DNA of 64,000 bases from Diplolepis rosae. Taxonomy: Eukaryota; Arthropoda; Insecta; Hymenoptera; Diplolepididae. How positions within the stretch are numbered: position 1 is the first letter of the stretch; each line of letters starts with the position of its first letter. Position numbers and translations under genes: made by a program. Below are positions 14,285-28,250 of the stretch, one piece after another. The notes below the pieces were generated by a model, which was not told the origin of the DNA, searched no databases, and was given only the letters and a program-made list of their open reading frames with translations. Where the stretch lies: the NCBI GenBank assembly GCA_030998225.1, contig JAPYXD010000744.1:2294001-2358000 (forward strand). The letters run 5' to 3'.

Positions 14285-17200
14285 GGTATCTTAAATTTCA
14301 CTTCTCAGCTAACGTTCCCTGAGGAAGATGTTTTTTAAGCACCTGGACTACTAAATATAATTCTCAAAATGACGGGATCTGCAAAATATGAACAAGTTAT
14401 CTGAATTTTCAGTTTTCAGCTTATGTTCCCACAGGAAGATGTTTTTCAAGCACCTGGGCTACTAAATATAATGTACAAAATGGCGGGATCTCTACAATAT
14501 AAACGAGGTATCATAAATTTCACTTCTCAGCTTAAGATCTCTGAGGAAGATGTTTTTTAAGCACCTGGGCTACTAAATATAATGTACAAAATGGCGGGAT
14601 CTCTAAAATATAAACGAGGTATCTTAAATATCAGTTCTCAGCTTAAGTTCCCTGAGGAAGATGTTTTTTAGGCCCTTGGACTACTAGATATGATTCTCAA
14701 AATGACGGGATCTGAAAATATCAAAAAGTTAAGAGTTTTCAGTTTTAGCTAAAGTTCGCTGAGGAAGATGTTTTTCAAGCACCTGGGCTACTAAATATAA
14801 TTTTCAAAATGACGCGATCTGTAAAATATGAACAAGGTATCTTAATTTTCACTTATCAGCTTATGTTCCCTGAGGAAGATGTTTTTAAGCACCTGGGCTA
14901 CTAAAAATAATTTTCAAAACGACAGGATTTCTAAAATATAAACTAAGTATCTTAAATATCAGTTCTCAGCTTAAGTTCCCTGAGGAAGATGTTTTTAGGC
15001 CCTTGGACTACTAGATATGATTCTCAAAATGACGGGATCTGAAAATATGAAAAAGTAATCTGAGTTTTCAGTTTTAGCTAAGGTTCGCTGAGGAAGATGT
15101 TTTTCAAGCACCTGGGCTACTAAATATAATTTTCAAAATGACGGGATCTCTAAAATATGAAAAAGATATCTGAATTTCCACTTATCAGCTTAAGTTCCCT
15201 GAGGAAGTTGTTTTTAAGCACCTGGACTACAAGATATGATTCTCAAAATGGCGGGATCTGAAAATATGAACAAGTTATCTGAGTTTTCAGTTTTTAGCTT
15301 ATGTTCCCTGAGGAAGATGTATTTTAAGCACCTGGAATACTAAATATAATTTTCAAAATGACGGGATCTGTAAAATATAAACAAGCTATGTTAAATTTCA
15401 CTTCTCACCTTAAGTTCCAGGAGGAAGATGTTATTCAAGCACCAGGTCTCCTAAAAATAATTTTCAAAACGACAGGATTTCTAAAATATAAACTAAGTAT
15501 CTTAAATATCAGTTCTCAGCTTAAGTTCCCAGAGGAAGATGTTTTTTAGGCCCTTGGACTACTAGATATGATTCGCAAAATGACGGGATCTGAAAATATG
15601 AACAAGTTATCTGAGTTTTTAGTTTTTAGCTTATGTTCGCTGAGGAAGATGTTTTTTAAGCACCTGGACTACTAGATATAATTTTCGAAATGACGGGATC
15701 TTTAAAATATGAACAAGGTATCTTAAATTTCACTTCTCAGCTTAAGTTCCATAAGATGATTTTTAAGCACCTGGAATACTAAATATAATTTACAAAATGA
15801 CGGGATCTCTAAAATATAAACGATGTATCTTAAATTTCACTTCTCACCTTAAGTTCCGTGAGGAAGATGTTTTTTAAGCACCTGGACTACTAGATATAAT
15901 TTTCAAAATGACGGGATCTGTAAAATATGAACAAGGTATCTGAATTTTCAGTTCTCAGCTTAAGTTCCCTGAGGAAGATGTTTTTCAAGCACCTGGGCTA
16001 CTAAATATAATTTTCAAAATGGCGGGATCTCTAAAATATAAACGATGTATCTTAAATTTCACTTCTCAGCTTAAGTTCCCTGAGGAAGATGTTTTTCAAG
16101 CACCTGGGCTACTAAATATAATTTTCAAAATGACGGGATCTCTAAAATATAAGCGAGGCATCTTAAATATGACTTCTCACATTAAGTTCCGTGAGGAAGA
16201 TGTTTTTTAAGCACCTGGACTACTAGATATAATTTTCAAAATTACGGCATCTGTAAAATATGAACAAGGTATCTGAATTTTCACTTATCAGCTTAAGTTC
16301 CCTGAGGAAGAGGTTTTTTAAGCACCTGGACTACTAGATATAATTTTCAAAATGACGGGATCTCTAAAATATAATCTAGGTATCTTAAATTTCAGTTCTC
16401 AGCTCAAGTTCCATAAGGAAAATGGTCTTCAAGCACCTGGAATACTAAATATAATTTACAAAATGACTGGATCTCTAAAATATAAACGAGGTATCTTAAA
16501 TTCCACTTCTCAGCTTAAGTTCCCTGAGGAAGATGTTTTTCAAGCACCTGGGCTACTAAATATAATTTTCAAAATGGCGGGATCTCTAAAATATAAACGA
16601 TGTATCTTAAATTTCACTTCTCAGCTTAAGTTCCCTGAGGAAGATGTTTTTTAAGCACCCGTACTACTAGATATAATTTTCAAAATGACGGGATCAATAA
16701 AATATAAACTAGGTATCTTAAATTTCACTTCTCACCTTAAGTTCCGTGAGGAGGATGTTTTTTAAGCACCTGGACTATTAAATATAATTTTCAATATGAC
16801 GGGATCTCTAAAATATAAACGAGGGATATTAAATTTCACTTCTCAGCTTAAGTTCCCTGAGGAAGATGTTTTTCAAGCACGTGGGCTACTAAATATAATT
16901 TTCAAAATGACGAGATCTCTAAAATATAAACTAAGTATCTTAAATATCAGTTCTCAGCTTAAGTTCCCTGAGGAAGATGTTTTTTAGGCCCTTGGACTAC
17001 TAGATATGATTCTCAAAATGACGGGATCTGAAAATATGAAAAAGTAATCTGAGTTTTCAGTTTTAGCTAAAGTTCGCTGAGGAAGATGTTTTTCAAGCAC
17101 CTGGGCTACTAAATATAATTTTCAAAATGACGGGATCTCTAAAATATGAACAAGATATCTGAATTTCCACTTCTCAGCTTAAGTTTCCTGAGGAAGATAT

Positions 17201-20099
17201 TTTTTAAGTACCTGGACTACTTGATATAATTTTAAAAATGGCGGGATCTCTATAATATAAACGATGTATCTTAAATTTCACTTCTCAGCTTAAGTTCCCT
17301 GAGGAGGATGTTTTTTAAGCACCTGGACTATTAGATATAATTTTCAAAATGACGGTATCTGTAAAATATGAACAAGGTATCTGAATTTTCAGTTCTCAGC
17401 TTAAGTTCCCTGAGGAAGATGTTTTTCAAGCACCTGGGCTACTAAATATAATTTTCAAAATGGCGGAATCTCTAAAATATAAACGACGTATCTTAAATTT
17501 CACTTCTCAGCTTAAGTTTCCTGAGGAAGATGTTTTTTAAGCACCCGTACTACTAGATATAATTTTCAAAATAGCGGGATCTCTAAAATATAAACGATGT
17601 ATCTTAAATTTCACTTCTCAGCTTAAGTTTCCTGAGGAAGATGTTTTTTAAGCACCCGTACTACTAGATATAATTTTCAAAATGACGGGATCTGTAAAAT
17701 ATGAACAAGGTATCTTAAATTCCACTTCTCAGCTTAAGTTCCCTGAGGAAGATGATTTTTAAGCACCCGTACTACTAGATATAATTTTCAAAATGGCGGG
17801 ATCTCTAAAATATAAACGATGTATCTTAAATTTCACTTCTCAGCTTAAGTTACATAAGGAAGATGTTTTTTAAGCACCCGTACTACTAGATATAATTTTC
17901 AAAATGACGGGATCTGTAAAATATGAACAAGGTTTCTTAAATTTCACTTCTCAGCTTAAGTTCCCTGAGGAAGATGTTTTTTAAGCACCCGGAGTACTAG
18001 ATATAATTTTCAAAATGACGGGTTCTATAAAATATAAACTAGGTATCTTAAATTTCACTTCTCAGCTTAAGTTCCATAAGATGATTTTCAAGCACCTGGG
18101 CTACTAAATATAATTTTCAAAATGACGGGATTTCTAAAATATAAGCGAGGCATCTTAAATATGACTTCTCACATTAAGTTCCGTGAGGAAGATGTTTTTT
18201 AAGCACCTGGACTACTAGATATAATTTTCAAAATGGCGGGATCTCTAAAATATAAACGATGTATCTTAAATTTCACTTCTCAGCTTAAGTTTCCTGATGA
18301 AGATGTTTTTTAAGCACCCGTACTACTAGATATAATTTTCAAAATGCCGGGATCTGTAAAATATGAACCAGGTATCTTAAATTCCACTTCTCAGCTTAAG
18401 TTCCCTGAGGAAGTTGTTTTTCAAGCACTTGGGATACTAAATATAATTTTCAAAATGGCGGGATCTCTAAAATAAAAATGATTTATCTTAAATTTCACTT
18501 CTCAGCTTAAGTTTCATGAGGAAGATGTTTTTTAAGCACCTGGACTACTAGATATAATTTTCAAAATGACGGGATCTCTAAAATATAAACAAGGGATTTT
18601 AAATTTCACTTCTCAGCTTAAGTTTCCTGACGAAGATGTTTTTTAAGCACCTGGACTACTAGATATAATTTTCGAAATGACGGGATCTGTAAAATATGTA
18701 CAATGTTTCTTAAATTCCACTTCTCAGCTTAAGTTCCCTGAGGAAGATGCTTTTCAAGCACCTGGGCTACTAAATATAATTTTCAAAATGGCGGGATCTC
18801 TAAAATATAAACGATGTATCTTAAATTTCACTTCTCAGCTTAATTTTCCTGAGGAAGATATTTTTTAAGTACCTGGACTACTAGATATAATTTTCAAAAT
18901 GGCGGGATCTCTAAAATATAAACGATGTATCTTAAATTTCACTTCTCAGCTTAAGTTCCCTGAGGAAGATGTTTTTTAAGCACCCGTACTACTAGATATA
19001 ATTTTCAAAATGACGGGATCTGTAAAATTTGAACTAGGTATCTTAAATTTCACTTCTCAGCTTAAGTTCCCTGAGGAAGATGTTTTTCAAGCACCTGGGC
19101 TACTAAATATAATTTTCAAAATGACGGGATCTCTAAAATATAAACGAGGTATCATAAATTTCACTTCTCAGCTTATGTTCCCTGAGGAAGATGTTTTTCA
19201 AGCACCTGGGCTACTAAAACTAATTTTCAAAACGACAGGATTTCTAAAATATAAACTAAGTATCTTAAATATCAGTTCTCAGCTTAAGTTCCCTGAGGAA
19301 GATGTTTTTTAGGCCCTTGGACTACTAGATATGATTCTCAAAATGACGGGATCTGAAAATATGAAAAAGTAATCAGAGTTTTCAGTTTTAGCTAAAGTTC
19401 GCTGAGGAAGATGTTTTTCAAGCACCTGGGCTACTAAATATAATTTTCAAAATGACGGGATCTCTAAAATATGAACAAGTTATCTGAATTTACACTTATC
19501 AGCTTAAGTTCCCTGAGGAAGATGTTTTTAAGCACCTGGACTACAAGATATGATTCTCAAAATGGCGGGATCTGAAAATATGAACAAGTTATCTGAGTTT
19601 TCAGTTTTTAGCTTATGTTCCCTGAGGAAGATGTTGTTTAAGCACCTGGACTACTAGATATAATTTTCGAAATGACGGGATCAGTAAAATACGAACAAGG
19701 TATCTTAAATTTCACTTCTCAGCTTAAGTTCCCTGAGGAAGATGTTTTTTAAGCACCTGGGCTACTAAATATAATTTTCAAAATGACGGGATCTCTAAAA
19801 TATAAACAAGGGATTTTAAATTTCACTTCTCAGCTTAAGTTCCCTGACGAAGATGTTTTTCAAGCACCTGGGCTACTAAATATAATTTTCAAAATGGCGG
19901 GATCTCTAAAATATAAACGATTTATATTAAATTTCACCTCTCAGCTTAAGTTCCCTGAGGAAGATGTTTTTTAAGCACCCGTACTACTAGATATAATTTT
20001 CAAAATGACGGGATCTGTAAAATATGAACAAGGTATCTTAAATTTCACTTCTCAGCTTAAGTTCCCTGAGGAAGATGTTTTTCAAGCACCTGGGCTACT

Positions 20100-21000
20100 A
20101 AATATAATTTTCAAAATGACGGGATCTCTAAAATATAAACGAGGTATCTTAAATATCAATTCTCACCTTAAGTTCCGTGAGGAAAATGGTATTCAAGCAC
20201 CTGGAATACTAAATATAATTTACAAAATGACTGGATCTCTAAAATATAAACGAGGTATCTTAAATTCCACTTCTCAGCTTAAGTTCCCTGATGAAGATGT
20301 TTTTTAAGCACCTGGACTACTAGATATAATTTTCGAAATGACGGGATCTGTAAAATATGAACAAGGTATCTTAAATTTCACTTCTCAGCTTAAGTTCCCT
20401 GAGGAAGATGTTTTTCAAGCACCTGGGCTACTAAATATAATTTTCAAAATGACGGGATCTGTAAAATATGAACAAGGTATCTTAAATTTCACTTCTCAGC
20501 TTAAGTTCCCTGAGGAAGATGTTTTTCAAGCACCTGGGCTACTAAATATAATTTTCAAAATGGCGGGATCTCTAAAATATAAACGATGTATCTTAAATTT
20601 CACTTCTCACCTTAAGTTCCCTGAGGAAGATGTTTTTTAAGCACCCGTACTACTAGATATAATTTTCAAAATGACGGGATCTGTAAAATATGAACAAGGT
20701 ATCTGAATTTTCACTTATCAGCTTAAGTTCCCTGAGGAAGATGTTTTTCAAGCACCTGGGCTACTAAATATAATTTTCAAAATGACGGGATCTCTAAAAT
20801 ATAAACGAGGTATCTTAAATATCAATTCTCACCTTAAGTTCCGTGAGGAAGATGTTTTTCAAGCACCTGGGCTACTAGATATAATTTTCAAAATGACGGG
20901 ATCTGTAAAATATGAACAAGGGATATTAAATTTCACTTCTCAGCTTAAGATCCCTGAGGAAGATGTTTTTCAAGCACCTGGGCTACTAGATATAATTTTC
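20100..21000 (+). repeat. Segment repeated from 13.35-14.25 kb (right copy)
   Basis: This is the right partner of the 6746-bp-offset duplication. It contains two or three consecutive monomers of the GTAAAATATGAACAAGG type, then a GGCGGGATCTC/AACGATG type, then a GCACCCGTACTACTAG junction, in the same order as the left copy. The intervening 6 kb is not part of the match, so either the duplication was dispersed or later events broke up a larger tandem unit. Confidence 0.7.
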
Positions 21001-22659
21001 AAAATGACGGGATCTGTAAAATATGAACAAGGTATCTGAATTTTCAGTTCTCAGCTTAAGTTCCCTGAGGAAGATGTTTTTTAGGCCCTTGGACTACTAG
21101 ATATGATTCTCAAAATGACGGGATCTGAAAATATGAAAAAGTAATCTGAGTTTTCAGTTTTAGCTAAAGTTCGCTGAGGAAGATGTTTTTCAAGCACCTG
21201 GGCTACTAAATATAATTTTCAAAATGACGGGATCTCTAAAATATGAACTCGGTATCTGAATTTTCACGGATCAGCTTAAGTTCCCTGAGGAAGATGTTTT
21301 TAAGCACCGGGACTACTAGATATGATTCTCAAAATGGCGGGATCTGAAAATATGAACAAGGTATCTGAATTTTCAGTTTTCAGTTTATGTTCCCTGAGGA
21401 AGATGTTTTTTAAGCACCTGGACTACTAGATATAATTTTCAAAATGACGGGATCTCTAAAATATAAACAAGGGATTTTAAATTTCACTTCTCAGCTTAAG
21501 TTCCCTGATGAAGATGTTTTTTAAGCACCTGGACTACTAGATATAATTTTCGAAATGACGGGATCTGTAAAATATGAACAAGGTATCCCAAATTTCACTT
21601 CTCAGCTAAAGTTCCCTGAGGAAGATGTTTTTCAAGCACCTGGGCTACTAAAAATAATTTTCAAAATGACGGGATTTCTAAAATATAATATAAGTATCTT
21701 AAATTTCAGTTCTCAGCTTAAGTTCCCTGAGGAAGATGTTTTTTAGGTCCTTGGACTACTAGATATGATTCGCAAAATGACGGGATCTGAAAATATGAAA
21801 AAGTAATCTGAGTTTTCAGTTTTAGCTAAGGTTCGCTGAGGAAGATGTTTTTTAACAACCTGGACTACTAGATATAATTTTCAAAATGACGGGATCTGTA
21901 AAATATGAACAAGGTATCTTAAATTTCACTTCTCAGCTTAAGTTCCCTGAGGAAGATGTTTTTTAAGCACCTGGAATACTAAATATAATTTACAAAATGA
22001 CGGGATCTCTAAAATATAAACGATGTATCTTAAATTTCACTTCTCACCTTAAGTTCCGTGAGGAGGATGTTTTTTAAGCACCCGTACTACTAGATATAAT
22101 TTTCAAAATGACGGGATCTGTAAAATATGAACAAGGTATCTGAATTTTCAGTTCTCAGCTTAAGTTCCCTGAGGAAGATGTTTTTCAAGCACCTGGGCTG
22201 CTAAATATAATGTACAAAATGGCGGGATCTCTAAAATATAAACGAGGTATCATAAGTTTCACTTCTCAGCTTAAGTTCCCTGAGGAAGATGTTTTTTAAG
22301 CACCTGGACTACTAAATATAATTCTCAAAATGACGGGATCTGCAAAATATGAACAAGGTATCTGAATTTTCAGTTCTCAGCTTAAGTTCCCTGAGGAAGA
22401 TGTTTTTTAGGCCCTTGGACTACTAGATATGATTCTCAAAATGACGGGATCTGAAAATATGAAAAAGTATTCAGAGTTTTCAGTTTTAGCTAAAGTTCGC
22501 TGAGGAAGATGTTTTTCAAGCACCTGGGCTACTAAATATAATTTTCAAAATGACGGGATCTGTAAAATATGAAGAAGGTATCTGAAGTTTCAGTTCTCAG
22601 CTTAAGTTCCCTGAGGAAGATGTTTTTTAGGCCCTTGGACTACTAGATATGATTCTCAA

Positions 22660-22785
22660 AATGACGGGATCTGAAAATATGAACAAGTAATCTGATTTTT
22701 CAGCTTTCAGCTTTTGTTCCCTGAGGCATTTGTTTTTTAAGGACCTGGACTACTAGATATAATTTTTAAAACGACGGGGTCTGTA
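22660..22785 (+). repeat. Strongly diverged monomer
   Basis: Contains CTGATTTTTCAGCTTTCAG, CTTTTGTTCCCTGAGGCATT, AAGGACCTGG and TTTTTAAAACGACGGGG. It differs from neighbours at many sites but keeps the monomer layout. Confidence 0.7.
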
Positions 22786-23989
22786 AAATATGAACAAGGT
22801 ATCTTAAATATCTGTTCTCAGCTTAACTTCCCTGAGGAAGAGGTTTTTCAAGCACCTGGAATACTAAATATAATTTACAAAATGACGGGATCTCTAAAAT
22901 ATAAACGATGTATCTTAAATTTCACTTCTCACCTTAAGTTCCGTGAGGAGGATGTTTTTTAAGCACCTGGACTATTAGATATAATTTTCAAAATGACGGG
23001 ATCTCTAAAATATGAACAAGGTATCTGAATTTTCAGTTCTCAGCTTAAGTTTCCTGAGGAAGATGTTTTTTAAGCACCTGTGCTACTAGATATAATTTTC
23101 AAAATGACGGGATCTGTAAAATATGAACAAGGTATCTGAATTTTCACTTCTCAGCTTAAGTTCCCTGAGGAAGATGTTTTTCAAGCACCTGGGCTACTAA
23201 ATATAATTTTCAAAATGGCGGGATCTCTAAAATATAAACGATGTATCTTAAATTTCACTTCTCAGCTTAAGTTCCCTGAGGAAGATGTATTTTAAGCACC
23301 TGGACTACTAGATATAATTTTCAAAATGACGGGATCTCTAAAATATAAACCAGGTATCTTAAATATCTGTTCTCAGCTTAACTTCCCTGAGGAAGGTGTA
23401 TTTTAAGCACCTGGAATACTAAATATAATTTACAAAATGACGGGATCTCTAAAATATGAACGAGGTATCTGAATTTTCACTTCTCAGCTTAAGTTCCCTG
23501 AGGAAGATGTTTTTTAAGCACCTGGCCTACTAAAAATAATTTTCAAAATGACGGGATCTCTAAAATATAAGCGAGGTATCTTAAATATCAATTCTCACCT
23601 TAAGTTCCGTAAGGAAGATGTATTTTAAGCACCTGGGCTACTAGATATAATTTACAAAATGACGGGATCTGTAAAATATGAACAAGGTATCTGGATTTTC
23701 AGTTTTCAGCTTATGTGCCCTGAGGAAGATGTTTTTCAAGCACCTGGGCTACTAAAAATAATTTTCAAAATGACGAGATCTCTAAAATATAAACGAGGTA
23801 TCTTATATATCAATTCTCACCTTACGTTCCGTGAGGAAGATGGTTTTTAAGCACCCGGAATACTAGATATAATTTTCAAATTGACTGGTTTTATAAAATA
23901 TGAACAAGGTATCTTAAATTTCACTTCTCAGCTTAAGTTGCCCGAGGAAGATGTTTTTCAAGCACCTGGGATACTAAAAATAATTTTCA

Positions 23990-24660
23990 AAATGACGGGA
24001 TCTCTAAAATATAAATGAGGTATCTTAAATTTCACTTCTCAGCTTAAGTTCCCTGAGGAAGATGTTTTTTAAGCACCTGGACTACTAAATATAATTCTCA
24101 AAATGACGGGATCTGCAAAATATGAACAAGTTATCTGAATTTTCAGTTTTCAGCTTATGTTCCCTGAGGAAGATGTTTTTTAAGCACCTGGGCTACTAAA
24201 TATAATGTACAAAATGGCGGGATCACTAAAATAAAAACGAGGTATCATAAATTTCACTTCTCAGGTTAAGTTCCCTGAGGAAGATGATTTTTCAGCACAT
24301 GGACTACTATATATAATTTTCAAAACGACAGGATTTCTAAAATATAATCTAAATATCTTAAATTTCAGTTCTCAGCTTAAGTTCCCTGAGGAAGATGTTT
24401 TTTAAGCACCTGGACTACTAAATATAATTCTCAAAATGACGGGATCTGAAAATATGAACAAGTAATCTGAGTTTTCAGTTTTAGCTAAAGTTCGCTGAGG
24501 AAGATGTTTTTCAAGCACCTGGAATACTAAATATAATTTACAAAATGACGGGATCTCTAAAATATAAACGATGTATCTTAAATTTCACTTCTCACCTTAA
24601 GTTCCGTGAGGAAGATGTTTTTTAAGCACCTGGACTACTAGATATAATTTTCAAAATGAC
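23990..24660 (+). repeat. Partial third copy of the ~3.55-kb unit
   Basis: About six monomers here repeat the order seen around 6.3-6.9 kb and 9.85-10.45 kb: a GCAAAATATG type with GTTATCTG, a GTACAAAATGGCGGGATCAC type with AAAATAAAAACG, the CAGGTTAAG type, and the GATTTTTCAGCACATGG type. The marker CGGGATCACT lies at 24218, 14162 bp from its copy at 10056. The match is interrupted on both sides, so this is a detached fragment or the remnant of a longer copy. Confidence 0.65.
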
Positions 24661-25189
24661 GGGATCTGTAAAATATGAACAAGGTATCTGAATTTTCAGT
24701 TCTCAGCTTAAGTTCCGTGAGGAAGATGTTTTTCAAGCACCTGGGCTACTAAATATAATTTTCAAAATGACGGGATCTCTAAAATATAAGCGAGGCATCT
24801 TAAATATGACTTCTCACATTAAGTTCCGTGAGGAAGATGTTTTTTAAGCACCTGGACTACTAGATATAATTTTCAAAATTACGGGATCTGTAAAATATGA
24901 ACAAGGTATCTTAAATTTCACTTCTCAGCTTAAGTTCCCTGAGGAAGATGTTTTTCAAGCACCTGGGCTACTAAATATAATTTTCAAAATGACGGGATCT
25001 CTAAAATATAAACGAGGTATCTTAAATTTCACTTCTCAGCTTAAGTTCCCTGAGGAAGATGTTTTTTAAGCACCTGGACTACTAAATATAATTCTCAAAA
25101 TGACGGGATCTGCAAAATATGAACAAGTTATCTCAATTTTCAGTTTTCAGCTTAAGTTCCGTGAGGAAGATGTTTTTTAGGCACCTGGG

Positions 25190-26735
25190 CTACTAAATAT
25201 AATGTACAAAATGGGGGGATCCCTAAAATATAAACGAGGTATCATACATTTCACTTCTCAGCCTAAGTTCCCTGAGGAAGATGTTTTTCAAGCACCTGGG
25301 CTATTAAAAATAATTTTCAAAACGACAGGATTTCTAAAATATAAACTAAGTATCTTAAATATCAGTTCTCAGCTTAAGTTCCCTGAGGAAGATATTTTTT
25401 AGGCCCTTGGACTACTAGATATGATTCACAAAATGCCGGGCTCTGAAAATATGAAAAAGTAATCAGAGTTTTCAGTTTTAGCTAAAGTTCGCTGAGGAAG
25501 ATGTTTTTCAAGCACCTGGGCTACTAAATATAATTTTCAAAATGACGGGATCTCTAAAATATGAACAAGGTATCTGAATTTCCACTTATCAGCTTATGTT
25601 CCCTGAGGAAGATGTTTTTCAAGCACCTGGGCTACTAAAACTAATTTTCAAAACGACAGGATTTCTAAAATATAAACTAAGTATCTTAAATATCAGTTCT
25701 CAGCTTAAGTTCCCTGAGGAAGATGTTTTTTAGGCCCTTGGACTACTAGATATGATTCGCAAAATGACGGGATCTGAAAATATGAACAAGTTATCTGAGT
25801 TTTCAGTTTTCAGCTAAAGTTCCCTGAGGAAGATGTTTTTCAAGCACCTGGGCTACTAAATATAATTTTCAAAATGACGCGATCTGTAAAATATGAACAA
25901 GATATCTGAATTTCCACTTATCAGCTTAAGTTCCCTGAGGAAGATGTTTTTAAGCACCTGGACTACAAGATATGATTCTCAAAATGGCGGGATCTGAAAA
26001 TATGAACAAGTTATCTGAATTTTCAGTTTTCAGTTTATGTTCCCTGAGGAAGATGTTTTTTAAGCACCTGGACTACTAGATATAATTTTCGAAATGACGG
26101 GATCTGTAAAATATGAACAAGGTATCTTAAATTTCACTTCTCACCTTAAGTTCAGTGAGGAGGATGTTTTTTAAGCACCTGGACTATTAGATATAATTTT
26201 CAAAATGACGGGATCTCTAAAATATGACAAGGTATCTTAAATTTCACTTCTCAGCTTAAGTTCCCTGAGGAAGATGTTTTTCAAGCTCCTGGGCTACTAA
26301 AAATAATTTTCAAAACGACAGGATTTCTAAAATATAAACTAAGTATCTTAAATATCAGTTCTCAGCTTAAGTTCCCAGAGGAAGATGTTTTTTAGGCCCT
26401 TGGACTACTAGATATGATTCGCAAAATGACGGGATCTGAAAATATGAACAAGTTATCTGAGTTTTCAGTTTTTAGCTTATGTTCCCTGAGGAAGATTTTT
26501 TTTAAGCACCTGGACTACTAGATATAATTTTCGAAATGACGGGATCTGTAAAATATGAACAAGGTATCTTAAATATCTGTTCTCAGCTTAAGTTCCATAA
26601 GATGATTTTTAAGCACCTGGAATACTAAATATAATTTACAAAATGACGGGATCTCTAAAATATAAACGATGTATCTTAAATTTCACTTCTCAGCTTAAGT
26701 TCCCTGAGGAAGATGTTTTTCAAGCACCTGGGCTA
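25190..26735 (+). repeat. 14-monomer tandem duplication, copy A
   Basis: The segment repeats downstream with an offset of 1543-1547 bp (14 x 111 is 1554, reduced by short monomers). Shared rare markers include ATGTACAAAATGGGGGGATC (25202 and 26745), GGGCTATTAAAAATAATTTT, GAAGATATTTTTTAGG, ACTAAAACTAATTT, TTCAGTGAGGAGGATG and the one-base-short AATATGACAAGG (about 26.22 and 27.77 kb). Confidence 0.85.
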
Positions 26736-28250
26736 CTAAATATAATGTACAAAATGGGGGGATCCCTAAAATATAAACGAGGTATCATACATTTCACTTC
26801 TCAGCCTAAGTTCCCTGAGGAAGATGTTTTTCAAGCACCTGGGCTATTAAAAATAATTTTCAAAACGACAGGATTTCTAAAATATAAACTAAGTATCTTA
26901 AATATCAGTTCTCAGCTTAAGTTCCCTGAGGAAGATATTTTTTAGGCCCTTGGACTACTAGATATGATTCGCAAAATGACGGGATCTGAAAATATGAACA
27001 AGTTATCTGAGTTTTCAGTTTTCAGCTAAAGTTCCCTGAGGAAGATGTTTTTCAAGCACCTGGGCTACTAAATATAATTTTCAAAATGCCGCGATCTGTA
27101 AAATATGAACAAGGTATCTGAATTTCCACTTATCAGCTTAAGTTCCCTGAGGAAGATGTTTTTCAAGCACCTGGGCTACTAAAACTAATTTACAAAATGT
27201 CAGGATCTCTATAATATAAACTAAGAAAGTTAAATATCACTTCTCAGCTTAAGTTCCCTGAGGAAGCTGTTTTTTAAGCACCTGGACTACTAAATATGAT
27301 TCTCAAAATGACGGGATCTGAAAATATGAACAATTTTTCTGAGTTTTCAGTTTTCAGCTAAAGTTCCCTGAGGAAGATGTTTTTCAAGCACCTGGGCTAC
27401 TAAATATAATTTACTAAATGACGGGATCTCTAAAATATGAACAAGATATCTGAATTTCCACTTATCAGCTTAAGTTCCCTGAGGAAGATGTTTTTAAGCA
27501 CCTGGACTACAAGATATGATTCTCAAAATGGCGGGATCTGAAAATATGAACAAGGTATCTGAATTTTCAGTTTTCAGTTTATGTTCCCTGAGGAAGATGT
27601 TTTTTAAGCACCTGGACTACTAGATATAATTTTCGAAATGACGGGATCTGTAAAATATGAACAAGGTATCTTAAATTTCACTTCTCACCTTAAGTTCAGT
27701 GAGGAGGATGTTTTTTAAGCACCTGGACTACTAGATATAATTTTCAAAATGACGGGAAATGTAAAATATGACAAGGTATCTTAAATTTCACTTCTCAGCT
27801 TAAGTTCCCTGAGGAAGATGTTTTTCAAGCTCCTGGGCTACTAAAAATAATTTTCAAAACGACAGGATTTCTAAAATATAAACTAAGTATCTTAAATATC
27901 AGTTCTCAGCTTAAGTTCCCAGAGGAAGATGTTTTTTAGGCCCTTGGACTACTAGATATGATTCGCAAAATGACGGGATCTGAAAATATGAACAAGTTAT
28001 CTGAGTTTTCAGTTTTTAGCTTATGTTCCCTGAGGAAGATGTTTTTTAAGCACCTGGAGTACTAGATATAATTTTCGAAATGACGGGATCTGTAAAATAT
28101 GAACAAGGTATCATAAATATCTGTTCTCATCTTATCTTCCCTGAGGAAGGTGTATTTTAAGCACCTGGAATACTAAATATAATTTACAAAATGACGGGAT
28201 CTCTAAAATATAAACGATGTATCTTAAATTTCACTTCTCACCTTAAGTTC
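26736..28250 (+). repeat. 14-monomer tandem duplication, copy B
   Basis: Adjacent second copy of the preceding unit, with the same order of rare variants. One monomer near 27.18-27.30 kb is strongly diverged here (CAAAATGTCAGG, then CTAAGAAAGTTAAATATC) where copy A has the standard ACGACAGGATTTC and CTAAGTATC. The copy ends at about the same place as the left domain and its 109-bp monomers. Confidence 0.8.

Larger units (their letters stand above)
1..28250 (+). repeat. Left domain: diverse monomers including a 109-bp subtype
   Basis: This domain is marked by monomers reading GGATCTGAAAATATGAA followed by AGTAATCTGAG and TTTTAGCTAAAGTTCGCTG. They are two bases shorter (109 bp) than the usual type because of single-base losses after GGATCTG and in the TTTTAGC part. 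They usually follow a monomer ending in TTTTTTAGGCCCTTGG and ATATGATTC instead of the usual TTTTTTAAGCACCTGG and ATATAATTTTC. The last clear 109-type copy lies near 27.97-28.08 kb. To the right I found only one TAGGCCCTTGG (about 33.04 kb), and it is followed by an ordinary monomer. The domain is more heterogeneous than the region right of 34 kb, which suggests an older, less recently homogenised part of the array. Confidence 0.8.
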
